Source of the DNA: Eretmocerus hayati
Lineage: Eukaryota; Arthropoda; Insecta; Hymenoptera; Aphelinidae
Length of the DNA: 64,000 nucleotides
Reading direction: 5' to 3'
NCBI GenBank assembly: GCA_029851415.1
Contig: CM056741.1
Coordinates: 143,642,522 to 143,706,521 of the forward strand
In this document: piece after piece, positions 12,150-41,525 of the stretch
Layout of the letters: each line of letters opens with the position of its first letter
Numbering within the stretch: position 1 is the first letter of the stretch
Notes under the pieces: generated by a model
Databases searched by the model: none
Seen by the model: only the letters and a program-made list of their open reading frames with translations
What the model was told of the DNA's origin: nothing
Program-made: the position numbers and the translations under genes

Positions 12150-14247
12150 CGTAATCCTGTAATCTTCCGGAAGGGTCAGGTGTGCCTTATGAATACCGTA
12201 TTGTGATCGTGCCTTCCCTGATAAGCCCCACTGAATCCCTGCCCCGTACCTGATGAGACAGGTTGCCCTCCTGACCAGGAATGCGACTCCTAGCGGTAGA
12301 ATAGTGAAGCACGTGAATTTGTATCGTAGAACTCACGAACCTCACTCATGTCTTCTACAGTGCTTGATAGGTCAATGTTGCATTGTTTGGAAAAAACGAA
12401 TAAACAGAATAATAAGTTGGCTCACTCGAGGGCTTGTTGGAAGAATGTGGAATAGTTCGTAAATGCTCATCTAGTCCTTGGAATTGTGAATGATGAGCAC
12501 CCATCCATCGCCAGAGTGAGATGCGATCAAGCTTGACACGTCCATCTCTCAAAATTCAAGTTCAGAAAGGGAAAGAGCTGCAATCGTGTAGGATCGTTTT
12601 TGGCAGGATCTTACAAGTCAATCATTTTAGTGCAATTTTTAGTGATTATTCTCTTACACTACAGTTTGGCTGTGGTTCGTTTTTAAGTAATTTTGTCTCA
12701 TAATAGTCTACATTGACCTTTGAAGTCACTTATTTGTTGCTCATGTTCATGAGACTGCTACTATGTTTGGAGTGAAAAAAATCTGAATCTTCATGAGGCC
12801 TATTTATAAAGCTGAGCTCTAAGCCCTCATTGGATACAGCTCAGTACAATGAAAAGTGAGTACCATAAATACGTCATCTTTAGATAGTTGTCTACCAGAT
12901 GTGCTTTCGGGGAATATGTTTGTTTTGTCACCCTTGTATATACCAGCGACTGTGATCCTAACCTTGCTTTGTCTTTTCTCTGACAATAACAGCAATTTTA
13001 TACATACCACTCATTTTCTCTGCTGAAGCATATTTGCTCCTCGTTGCTGGGTGAATATCCCCAAAAGAATGTGCTCCCACCATGTGTGCTCCAATGTCTA
13101 ATTAGGACCAAATACTCTAGAGTCAAGCATTGGGTACTTGTTATTCTGTGCCAATGTAGCTTCTCCATAGAGTGCTTTTAACTTTCCCAGTTGACTTTTC
13201 TTAGAGTACAATTGTTTTAATATCATACCACTTACTGTGGGGAAAGTCAGAAGCCAACCACTACTGCGCTAGCAACTTCCCAAATTCATCATCCTTTTAT
13301 GTGCTGCTGAGCCACCTCTAGATATGGTCCAGGGACAGCTTTAGATACATCTCACAGAGCAATCTTTCAAAATAAGTCTGTCAGAGTACTTTCTCCATTT
13401 TCTATGGTTACATTTAAGCCAAAGCAACATAAACTTATGAGATTGGAATTATTGAGCGATTGATTGGCTGTTATGAGAGACACTATACATTCAAGAATTG
13501 ATGTTGAGATGAGGTCGACAGGTGTTTGTCTTCTTTCACTAACTAATTTCCAAACTCTAGAAATGAATTACCATCAACCACAAAAAGGCTTTGGCATGAT
13601 TGTCATGTGGCACTCAAATTATCTCTCTCGGTCACCGATATATCTATCAAAGTACAATGCACAATTTTGTCCAATGTACCAACATAGCAAGTGATGTATG
13701 TATACATGTTTTGACATCTAGAATTTTGATAGAATATCCTATTTTGCCCAATCCTCAGTTTACTCTCATCCACCTCATTTTTATATCTGAAACCAATTTT
13801 CCTCTACCTTGATTTGGGTTGCACAATGACTATTATTGCATGTTCAAGAGCCTCATCATACTGTCTCCAATGTGATTTAAAACTATAACCTGTCGATATG
13901 TGTCTATCAAACTCCACTACTGCTAAATTCTTTTCCAAGTTTAACTGTGACATTCAAAGAGCATTAGTATTTCAGTATAATATCTACACAGATTCATACG
14001 ACTCTATTTAGTGAGTCACATTCATAAATTGTGCAGATTTTTCCCTCGATTTAATAAAGCATGATTGTATGAATCTGTCTTAAGATACAATTGTAGAAGA
14101 ATGAAAATTCTGTGCTTGCTCAGTATACTGTATAGTCTTCTACAGCTAAACTGTATATATTAGTAATAGAATAACTTGTTAAAATCTTACCAGATCAGTT
14201 TTGAAGTGTTTGTTAACCCACACATTAACTAAGATTTTTTGCTCAAG
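12150..14247. other. No gene recognised
   Basis: Only short frames are present (60-76 codons) and none resembles a known family. The sequence could be a long 5' intron or upstream region of the exon chain that begins at 15223. Confidence 0.4.
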
Positions 14248-15041
14248 GGCTTAGCAAAAATCATTTTACTGCTCCTTGAACACATTATTTGAATCAAAAG
14301 ATGTTTGTTTGTCAGGGACTAAATTTAGATGGTTGTAAGTTTTAGCAAGCACCTCTTTTGCTTTGTAATGAAAGAGGGAAACTTATCAGAGGGAGTAAAT
14401 TTATTAGTATCCTTACTATCTATCAGATTTATCAACAACATGAAGGCTTAGCAAAAATCATTTTTTTACTGCTCCTTGAACACATTATTTAAATCAAAAG
14501 ATGTTTGTTTGTCAGGGACTAAATTTAGATGGTTGTAAGTTTTAGCAAGCACCTCTTTTGCTTTGTAATGAAAGAGGGAAACTTATCAGAGGGAGTAAAT
14601 TTATTAGTATCCTTACTATCTATCAGATTTATCAACAACATGAAGGCTTAGCAAAAATCATTTTTTTACTGCTCCTTGAACACATTATTTAAATCAAAAG
14701 ATGTTTGTTTGTCAGGGACTAAATTTAGATGGTTGTAAGTTTTAGCAAGCACCTCTTTTGCTTTGTAATGAAAGAGGGAAACTTATCAGAGGGAGTAAAT
14801 TTAGTAGTATCCTTACTATCTATCAGATTTATCAACAACATGAAGGCTTAGCAAAAATCATTTTACTGCTCCTTGAACACATTATTTAAATCAAAAGATG
14901 TTTGTTTGTCAGGGACTAAATTTAGATGGTTGTAAGTTTTAGCAAGCACCTCTTTTGCTTTGTAATGAAAGAGGGAAACTTATCAGAGGGAGCAAATTTA
15001 GTAGTATCCTTACTATCTATCAGATTTATCAACAACATGAA
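14248..15041. repeat. Tandem array, four copies of a 197-200 bp unit
   Basis: Units begin with GGCTTAGCAAAAATC at 14248, 14445, 14645 and 14845, and each ends with ATCAACAACATGAA. Copies are nearly identical. The visible differences are a 3-nt T expansion (units 2 and 3) and a few substitutions such as TTATTAGTATCC against TTAGTAGTATCC. No reading frame runs through the array. Confidence 0.95.
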
Positions 15042-15115
15042 GATCATAATTATGTTGAGTCTTAACCAGAACTGTTTGCTTTTTGAACCCTGATCATGAG
15101 TGCATGAACCACAAC

Positions 15116-15140
15116 ACTCTCTCTCTCTCTCTCTCTCTCT
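15116..15140. repeat. (CT)n microsatellite
   Basis: About twelve uninterrupted CT dinucleotides lie just downstream of the 200 bp tandem array. Confidence 0.95.
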
Positions 15141-15222
15141 ATTGTAGATCATCCATAAATTCTTCACTATCTCTGCAAAATACCTTGGAAACTTCATTTA
15201 TATCTTTTCCCTCTTGTTTCAG

Positions 15223-16138
15223 AATCAACCAGCAATAAAATTCTACCAACTCCATATATGCTGATCAAGTACTTGTAAAACTTGTTCTGAGGATGCTTGG
15301 ACTTTGTTACTTTAGGGAAAATGCTATTTTGTTATCTGGATCATGGAAATCATTATGCTTCTTTTGTGAAGAGGAAATTGATGTCCGCTGCAACAACCAT
15401 GCTGAGCTTCAACATGTCCTAGATTACAACATAACTGTTCTGCACAAGTCGAAGACTGCTGAAAGTAAGCTTTCTTGATCACTCGCTCCATTTGAAGTAT
15501 AACTGACAGCTTGCTTCACATATCTCTTGCTAAAATGATTTTACTATGATCTTTACTTTTCAAAAAGTTGAGTATCCCAGAGTTTTTTGCATGAAGAACC
15601 AAGTTATTTGCAATCATGTGCAGAGCTTAAGCGACGTGTGTTGGCTCGTACTACAAAAATTGATTTCATTGAAAAATAGTTGAAATTCAATCTTTAGAGA
15701 CCACCTTGATGCAAGTATACCCCCCCCCCCCCCCCACCCCAATTCCTGGCCCTAAATTAAAGACCCAATCATCACATGCCTAGGCTGTTGATCTTGAATT
15801 TCTCCTACTGTGATGCAGGTGTGTTGCCTGTTCATTGCTCCAAGGATCTTTAATCGTTCCTATTCTCTCAGAATTACGATGCATTGAGGTACAAAAATGT
15901 TATTGCGATTGTTGATTTAAAGCAAGAGATAATTTTGATATACATAGTATCATTTTAACAAAACACATCAAGGCCAAGTAAGGTGTATCCCGGATGTATC
16001 ATTTTTCAAAATTCTCAGGTACTCACGGCTCGGAGTTATTCCAGTAGTAATAGGCCAACATGATCGCGCTGCTGGAGTTGATATGATTATGAGGAATTTC
16101 TACCGTGATGTAGGAGTGATCCTCACCAATCTCAACAG
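15223..16138 (+). CDS. Unassigned chain of four exon-like blocks upstream of capicua, with one in-frame stop
   Basis: Four blocks with AG acceptors and GT donors fit together in phase: 15223-15268, 15316-15464, 15819-15888 and 16019-16138. The last joins in phase to the first capicua exon at 16831. The reading includes KILPTPYMLIK, ENAILLSGSWKSLCFFCEEE, then AELQHVLDYNITVLHKSK, then NYDALRYSRLGVIPVVIGQ and RNFYRDVGVILTNLN. The acceptor at 15222 has a strong pyrimidine tract. The joined frame is broken by one TAA at 15851-15853 in the third block. Either that block is mis-drawn or the chain is a decayed or regulatory (poison-exon) segment. I do not recognise the protein. It could be 5' coding sequence of a long capicua isoform or a separate gene remnant. 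Confidence 0.4.
15720..15740. repeat. Poly-C tract
   Basis: Sixteen C are followed by A and four more C. The tract lies in the putative intron between the second and third exon-like blocks. Confidence 0.9.
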
Positions 16139-16238
16139 GTAACTTGGTCCATTCTGTCCTCAACTCTTTTTTGAAAAAGATTTACCTAAAGGTTCCAGTC
16201 TAGCATTTATTGAGTTGTTATTTTCTAAAAAACAATTG

Positions 16239-16509
16239 TTAACCCGCTCACTTTAGACCTCATTTTCCGGGCCCGGAAAATTTTCTGACACGGAAATTAT
16301 CATTAACTAGTCGAAAAATGTCGAAATTACGAGAGTGAAAAATTTTGCTTAAAAATAAAACCATATAGAGACTTTATTCTTGATGTAATGTGTTCCTAAG
16401 ATCGACACAGATTTTTCAGATTTTCACCATGCGCCAAATAAAACTTATCACGAATATTGGTTTTTGAACATATATCCACTGTAGTGGACAAAATAAGTAA
16501 GGGGGTTAA
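16239..16509. mobile_element. Small TTAA-flanked MITE (piggyBac-type)
   Basis: The left end reads TTAACCCGCTCACTT and the right end, reverse-complemented, reads TTAACCCCCTTACTT, giving imperfect terminal inverted repeats beside TTAA on both sides. The 271 bp interior holds no frame. TTAA targets with CCC-starting ends are typical of piggyBac-related MITEs. The assignment rests on the ends alone. Confidence 0.5.
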
Positions 16510-16830
16510 GAATTAGGGTCCGATAGCTTCTTTTTTCATCTGATTCAGACCCCGCTCACTTATACAGTAAACGTCATGCAAATCACAATGAATTTCATTC
16601 CCAGTGATTAGCTCTTTCTCCCGTTCGATTTGAATGAGCGACGTCAAAACTGTGGCATTTTTCATTCAACATCAATCTTTTTCTGTAGTCCTGCATGCTT
16701 AGCTTTCATTCATTTGGCGAATGATACAAACTACTGCTGTTGACGAATTGCAAAAAGTCATTTGATGTAGATCTGGAATGAATATAATGTTATGGATTGA
16801 TTGCAAGGGATAATTTTCATAACTTTTTAG

Positions 16831-34695
<17,865 letters not shown>

Positions 34696-35420
34696 CAGCT
34701 GAAGATTGACTGTGATACTCCTTTTACTACATGTGCGTGTTGAGCAGCAGAACTGTGTAATCGAGACATGAGAGCATGTATTCGTTCTGTTGCTGCTTCA
34801 TATTCTACAGAATGTCTAATTTTATTGATGATAATTAATATAGAGAACAGAGACAGTTATGTTATACGTTTCCAACGTATATCAAGCGATTGCAGTAATT
34901 GTTGACGAAATTTATTGCACATGACTAAATTGCAAAATATATTATCAAAAGATTTAAGAAAATATGGAAAGCAGATTAGGAATGTGTAAATTGTAGAAAG
35001 TTTTATTTCAATCTATCGTTCGGATTGCTCAAAATAGGGATGTCTGTGTAATTTTCTGCGAGATAAATGTTTAGAATCCATAGGTAAATAGAATCTTTAT
35101 GAATCCATTTGAAATTTTTAATGATGTTTATGATTACTCAGTATCATATTAGTTAAGTTGATTTTCAATCGAGAAGCTATTATAATTCGTTCTGAATAAC
35201 AAGCTTGTCTTATTTTTATCCGAAATCTTCCTAGATCTTCTCAACACATTTTATATATATTGTATTTGAATATTTTATGAAAGTTTTTTTAGATACATTT
35301 GTCACGAAACTCCGCATTGAATTGTCGAACAATGTAATTTTCTTTCAGAGAAACTATCAAATTGGAAGAAATGAATTTATCCAAACTCTATAATAAAGAT
35401 GATTACTGTAAAGTCGAGGA
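34696..35420 (+). other. cic: cic 3' untranslated region (putative)
   Basis: AT-rich, frame-free sequence follows the TAG stop and holds the AATAAA at 35392-35397. The UTR end is inferred from that signal only. Confidence 0.5.
35392..35397 (+). terminator. Poly-A signal AATAAA, candidate 3' end of cic
   Basis: This is an exact AATAAA about 700 bp after the cic stop codon. Foldback repeats begin beyond it. Confidence 0.5.
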
Positions 35421-36095
35421 GTTTGTCTCGATGTTAATTTTGCACTATCTTTAGCGAAAGTACTCGGGTATAACGATGATCTTTGAGGATGTGGTGGTAT
35501 CACTTTCGTTACGTCGCATTCCATCAGAACCATATGTTCAATGCGTTGGGGGCTCGATTACCAGGAGCCAAAAATGTTAGGACGGGATAGCATTGATTAA
35601 TCACGTCCAGTCCGCCACGGCCGATTCATTGGTCCAAAGGGGTAAGGTTTTGGAATTAACATGATACGTAATACAGAAATGGAACCGAACAATACCAAAA
35701 ATCCAGACCTGTAGCCCCCACCGTATTCGCGGGAATTGATTATACATCAACAATTTTGCAAACCCGACATGTCCATCGGGGTAGAGTGGGGAGTCAACGG
35801 ATTGTAAAATTTGACGATGAGTAAAATGTAAAGCTAATAATGCAGACAGATCGGACCATAACTCTATGACGCAGACAGGGGTCAAAGGTCAATTTTTCAC
35901 GCCACTCGGAGCAAAAAATCAGCAATTTGCTTTATAACTTGAAATCCGTGGATTTCAGCGAGACTTCTCTCTGAAATTCTTTGGAACATCTTTTTAAGAT
36001 CTACACAATTTTGACCATCTTGACCATTGCTCAGAAATCCTGTGTTTCTGAGATGTAAGCAATGTTAGTCTCGAGGATGGAAAGTTTTCAATTCT

Positions 36096-36390
36096 AACTC
36101 GGGATTTATGCGATGTGATGAAATTTTGCAAGATTACCTTTTTAAAGATCCATTAGAGATCTGCGAAATTCGTAAACTTTTTTAGTTCTAACTCGAAATA
36201 TATGCAACTTGATGAAATTTCGCAAGAATGATTATGCAAAGATCCTTCGAAGATCTAGAAAATAGGTTATATCGATCATTGTTTAGAAACTTACCAGTTT
36301 TGAGATACGCGCAAGAGTAGGTTTTTGTTAATGGACCTTTCTTATCCTGACTGGAGATCTATGCAATTTGATAAAATTTTGCATATACAC
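36096..36390. repeat. Degenerate direct repeats beside a palindrome
   Basis: Three diverged units start near 36096, 36184 and 36345. Each follows the pattern TCTAACTCG-x-ATNTATGCRANKTGATRAAATTT. They abut the palindrome that begins at 36391. Confidence 0.6.
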
Positions 36391-37480
36391 AGTAACTTTC
36401 ATAAATAATGGATCACGTAGGGTCTCAATAAAACAGTGATATATTTTCAATGCATTTTGACGTACGGAAATTTTGAAGAGAGTATCTTAAAGATCACAGA
36501 AAAACCTACCGATCCATATGTTTCAAACATTCCTTGCGTCCTTCCTGAGTGCCCGTAGTAAACGATGGAAATCTAAAAAATTTGTCCTTCAATCAATCAC
36601 CTACAACTTTCGCGGCAGTAATCCTATCACAAATTCCTCCCAGGATCTTGTAGATCTTTTTAAAACCTACAATGCCCTTTTTTAAAGTTCTCTCTACGAC
36701 CTTTCCTGCCCAAGGAACGAGCTTGGACAGGAAATTTTGCATTACATGGACTGCTTATGGAGATACTGCGTCTGGCGCCTGTTTCGTCTCGCCTTGCTCT
36801 ATCCTAGCGCTAAAATTCACCAAAAAAGTATCATGGCACATGATTTTGACGTGAAGTAATCTCATCTTTCAGAATATTTAATCAGATTTTGCCTTGGATT
36901 GGAGGCAACCCCGATTCCTCAAGTTTTATTGGGAAAGTTGATTAATTTCATGTTTCGTCCCTATAGATCACATTCAAGGCAAAACCTAATGAAATATTCT
37001 GAAAGATGAGATCATTTCACGTCGAAATCATGTGCCATGATATTTTTCAATGGATTTTTGCACCAGAATGGCGCAAGAGGAAATAAAACAGTAAGCAGCT
37101 TCGGTATCTCCATAAGCAGTCCATATAATACAAAGTTTTCTTTCCAAGCTCGTTACTTGGGCAGGAAAGGTCGTAGAGAAAACTTCAAAAAAAGGAAATT
37201 GTAGGCTTTGAAAAGATCTACAAGATTCCGTGAGTATTTTTGTGATCAGATTACTCCCACCAAAGTTAGAGGTGATTGATTGAAGGAAAAATTTCTTAGA
37301 TTTTCATCGTTGAATACGGGCGATATCAAAAAGGACGCGACGGATTTTTCAAATACAAGAGTCGATAGACTGTTTGTGATCTTTAAGATGCTTTTTTCAA
37401 AATTTTCCTACGTCAAAGCATATTGAAAATATGACTGTTTTGTTGAGACCCTCCATGATCCATTATTTATGAAAGTTACT
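36391..37480. repeat. Large palindromic (foldback) element, ~0.5 kb arms
   Basis: The left arm 36391-36901 is the inverted complement of 36972-37480, leaving a loop of about 70 bp. Tips read AGTAACTTTCATAAATAATG and its inverse. No long frame is present. It is the better preserved relative of the palindrome at 3806-4835. Confidence 0.9.
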
Positions 37481-37489
37481 TGAGCACGA

Positions 37490-37730
37490 AACTCTCCAAC
37501 TCAAAATTTCCTCACTCGAAAAAACCCCTTAACTCGAAGTAAAAATCCGCGGGCTCTTGAGAAGAACTCTCCTTATTCGAAGAAATTATCAAGTAGGATG
37601 AAAACTCCCTAACTCGAAAAAAAATTACGCCAGAAAAACTCCTTAACTCGAAAATTTGATGAATTTCCGCCCACAATTTGAATCAAAAACTCTCTCACTT
37701 GAATTTTTGAATGAACGGAAATCGGCATGC
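37490..37730. repeat. Degenerate ACTCGAA-rich repeats
   Basis: ACTCC(C/T)TAACTCGAA-type words recur at short, irregular spacing, and similar words reappear at 38825-38900. They look like remains of a simple repeat or of one dispersed element. Confidence 0.6.
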
Positions 37731-37814
37731 CGTGACGAGAGCTGTGTGTATCAATGGTCTGACTTTTAGAGAAATTGTCGATTTTGACACGATCAATCGC
37801 TGCACAAGATCATT

Positions 37815-38065
37815 TCTGTGGCGGTCAGACTAAAGGGCGTAAGTCCAATTTTCATAAAATTTGAGTTAAGGCATCTGCGATGTTCTACTGGATCATCTTC
37901 ATCACTTGAAACTCCTTCCAGACCAAAATGTTGCATTACTGGCAAAAAATTCCATTTGTAAAAGGGCGTAAGTCCACTCTCCTGTATTATAATGATATCA
38001 TTCAAACGCATTTTTCTCGATTTTTATTCAAATGGACTTACGCCCTTTAGTCTGACCGCCACAGA
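37815..38065. mobile_element. MITE with ~35-bp terminal inverted repeats
   Basis: The left end TCTGTGGCGGTCAGACTAAA continues with GGGCGTAAGTCCA, and the right end is its near-exact inverse. A third AAGGGCGTAAGTCCA lies inside at about 37962. The element is 250 bp and has no coding capacity. Confidence 0.85.
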
Positions 38066-38330
38066 TTTGAGTAATGGAGATGTCGTGACTTCCCCGGACT
38101 CACAGAACACATCGGGTCGGGGATATGAAGTCGGCTGCCTATGAAGTCGACGAGGTTGTAACTTCTTATGGCGCGCTATAAGCTCTCATTATACCCTCAG
38201 ATCACCTCAGATCACGTTTTGCATTCGCTTGTCCTTCTTTGTGTGCGACAGATTTTCGTCTTATGGGATTTGGCATTGCGCCGCCGCATACAGGGAAGGA
38301 ATTGCGATTTTCGCCGTCGCAGTGAATATG

Positions 38331-38579
38331 TTAACACGTTTACTGCGAAGCCGTTTTTCCATGATTTCATTCTAATCATGAACTGCACTCCCGTGTTCTC
38401 ACGAGCATGTTTGTATGGAAGTAAATCTTTTTTATTTCATAGTTCATATCCTCAGCAGAGTAAAATTTTGTTATTGATTGTCGTTGGCGGTTTTTTTCAA
38501 GCTATCAGAAGCCGGTAAAGATTGGAAAATGAAAAATCGCGGGTCCCACCGATGGGACCCGTCGCAATGAACGTGTTAA
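38331..38579. mobile_element. piggyBac-type MITE with intact TTAA flanks
   Basis: It runs TTAACACGTTTACTGCGA...TCGCAATGAACGTGTTAA, 249 bp. Immediately to its left, 38309-38334 looks like the right end of another copy (GTCGCAGTGAATATGTTAA), sharing the same TTAA. The subterminal GTCCCACCGATGGGAC palindrome resembles one near the ends of both cic-intron copies. Confidence 0.85.
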
Positions 38580-39289
38580 GAGGCTGGAGGGATCGGGACC
38601 GAGATATTCTCAGCCTTGTCTTGATTCAAGAATTCTGTAAATCGAGTGAAATTGCAGTCTTTTGTACATCACGCGAAAATATATGATGTTTTCCTATAAT
38701 ATCTGTGACTGAAAATTCTCAAAATATTTTTCGTCGATACATTGAATCAATTGTCATGATTCGATGATATGATCCAAGTGGAGTGATTCGAGAATACATC
38801 ATTTTATTCGGGACTTTTACATCAAGTGTCACTTTCAAAAACTCCCCAACTCGAAAAACCCCTCTACTCGAAATTTCCGCCGGGTCTCTCAAATTCGAGT
38901 TAACTTCCCGCCCTTTTTTTTCAAAATATATTGGAAGGGTAAAAGAGAATTCCAGATGAAAGTGAAGAAAGGGATATAGAGGATTGGTTGATAATAAAGG
39001 GGGGATTTTTGATGAAAAAGTCGTTGATTGATACTGTAACAGGAAGAGTGATGATTGAGTATATAGATTAGATGTTTAATGAGCAGCTTGAAATAAAGTT
39101 GTATGCTCGACTACCTATTTGAATGTCTAAGAATAGAGTCCAAGTTGGTACGCTCTGAGATCTTAGCCTCACGACCTGAATATTTCAACTCTTAGTAGCT
39201 GTCAATAGATCTTTTTATCCATGCCCACAGTGACCAAAAACTCGAGTTTTTGGCATGTAGTTTGGGATGTAGGCGTGTAGTTCCCGGAC

Positions 39290-40470
39290 ACTCACACCAA
39301 GTGTCCGGAAACTTCTTGCAAACTTTCTGAAACCTCTCAGAAGCCTTGCGCGTAAAGTTTCTATGAAACTTTCGGGTCCTTGCAGGGAATATTTGGAAAA
39401 AGGCTCTCAGATAGCTCTCGGAAACCTTTCACGTAACTTTGAACTGCCAAGTGTCCGAAAACTTATTGAAAAACTTTCTGGAAACTTTCAATTCAGAAGC
39501 CTTTTAGTGGAAGTTCCAAAAATACTCAGATCCTTGCAGGGGAAGCTTAAGAGTGCTCCCCAGTTGTTGTCAGCGCTATCTTGCGGTCAAATTGCTTTAT
39601 TGTAAATACCTAATTATCCAAACAATTATGGATGGATAGCGGTATAGAGAGTGGAAGCTCTATGAAAGCCTCCGGAAACCTTCCACAGGACTCTGCGCTG
39701 TCAAGAGTTTAAAAACTTCCCGAAAATAGTTCCTGGAATCTTCCAGCAGCCGTGGTAGAACTTCGCGGACGTTATGGCAAAAGCTTCGACCACACTTCCC
39801 AGGATTCGTTCGCAGTCGCCTTCAATATTTCCTCCGAAACCTCTCAGTGAAAGTTCTGGAGATTGGTTTTCATTGACACCTTAAAAAGCCTTTCAGAAAC
39901 CTTTCAGTGAAAGTTTTGGAGAGCGGGTTCTATTGACAGCTCTCCAAAACCTTTCCGAAACCTTTCAGTGAAAGTTGTGGAAAGCGGGTCTCATCGACAC
40001 CTTTCGTAAGCCTTTCAGAAACCTTTCAGTGAAAATTCTGAGGGGCCGGTTCCATCGACAGCTTTCCGGAGCCTTTCAGAAACCTTTCAAAGGAAATTTT
40101 GAACAACGAGTTTTGTTGGCCCCTTTCGAAAACCTTTCAGAAACCTTCCAGTGGAGGTTTTGACTAACGACTAATGTCAGTATACCTTTCAGAAACCTTT
40201 CAGAAACTTTTCAGGGGAAGTTTCGAGTGGCTGTTTGTTGGCTTTTCTTCAAAAACCTGTCAGTGACATTTGCTGGTTCTCTTTCAGGATAATTCTCACA
40301 AAGGTTTTCGAAAGAGCTTGTAGCAATTTTTCCGAAAATCCTTTAGGAATCCTTTCCTGAAAGGTGTCCAGCAACTTCCCTTTAAATATTTCGGAAAGTT
40401 CAGTGGAAAGGTTTCGAACCTTTCATTGAAAGATTTCTGAAAGTTCTCGAGAAGGTTTCGATGCTTTCTG
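39290..40470. repeat. Degenerate minisatellite, ~60-bp unit
   Basis: The clearest units start with ACCTYTCAGTGAAA at 39839, 39899, 39960, 40021, 40082 and 40142 (60-61 bp period). More diverged TTTCAGAAACCTTTCAG-like words extend from about 39290 to 40470. Frames through the array are by-products of the period. Confidence 0.85.
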
Positions 40471-40474
40471 GGCT

Positions 40475-41525
40475 CATGACCCCCAACTTTTACAAAGAGA
40501 GTAATCAATAAATGAATGAAAAAAGTATTATACAACCAATTCAATACAGTGCAATGCTCTCCCAATTGAGAAAGGAGACTACCCATTTACACCGATTTCG
40601 TAAAAAAATGGGTCATGCAAGACGAACTTTGAATTACTCGGCTTGTAGAGGTCGAGATCCTATCCCTGTTCTTTTCGAATTATTGATAAACTTTTGGGTA
40701 TTTTTTCTCGGATTGGCACTATTCGAGGGAAATCGTGCATTAAATGAAATCAGCTTCGATGAAATCTTCATCTAATTTGCTGTTATCAGCACCACCTACT
40801 TACCTGAGCAGGTCAGAGCGTTGATGAAAACCCTCGAATTTCTCCAAATCCTCTATAGAATGATGTATCTCGCAATCTTTCCTTGAAACGTCGCCTCTTT
40901 CGGTTCTAATGAAAAACAAAAAATTCTGGGGAAATCATCATTTCAGTAACACGAAAAGTCAATTCAGCCTAAATGAAAATAGTATTTTAAAGTTTCTCCG
41001 TCTTCTTCACAAATAATTGATGACAAATGATCAAATAATTAATTATTGCGCATGTGACACAGATAGGGCCCCTAATTGAGTCTCGTCTCGAGCGGGGAGC
41101 GAGGAGTCGAACTCGAGCATATGCGTCCCGTCCAGAACCCGACCGAAGGGGCAGTTCCGAGGCGCCATCACTGCAGAACTACCTTAAAAAGCATCTTCTG
41201 CTTGATGATAGTCAGAGCAAGAGCAGCTATATACGAGAGTCCCAAACCAAACACATGGCGATTTTACATGAGCAATGCTGTGCATCATCCGGGAATCGTT
41301 CAGAAAGTGTAACGAAAGAGGTTACGCATTTGGCACAGTTTTGAAAACAAAATCATTGAAGTGTTCAATTGAATCATTCAAAGCGAGATAGCCTCCACAG
41401 TTTTTATTAGAAGTAATTTTGAACAGGATTACAAATTGACAATGTTCTTGTCAAAGCATTTTTACCCCATTGTAAGAGCACATTACTGGCACCAACCAAC
41501 CAGACTTCTACAAAAATCTTCAAAA
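40475..41525. other. Upstream region of TIMM50
   Basis: No gene is recognised here. A GC-richer, CpG-containing patch at about 41065-41175 stands out from the AT-rich surroundings and could be part of the TIMM50 promoter. No TATA box or initiator could be assigned. Confidence 0.35.

Noticed and set aside
14248..15041. Possible CRISPR-like array
   Set aside because: The units are ~200 bp direct tandem copies with no unique spacers, in a eukaryotic gene region.
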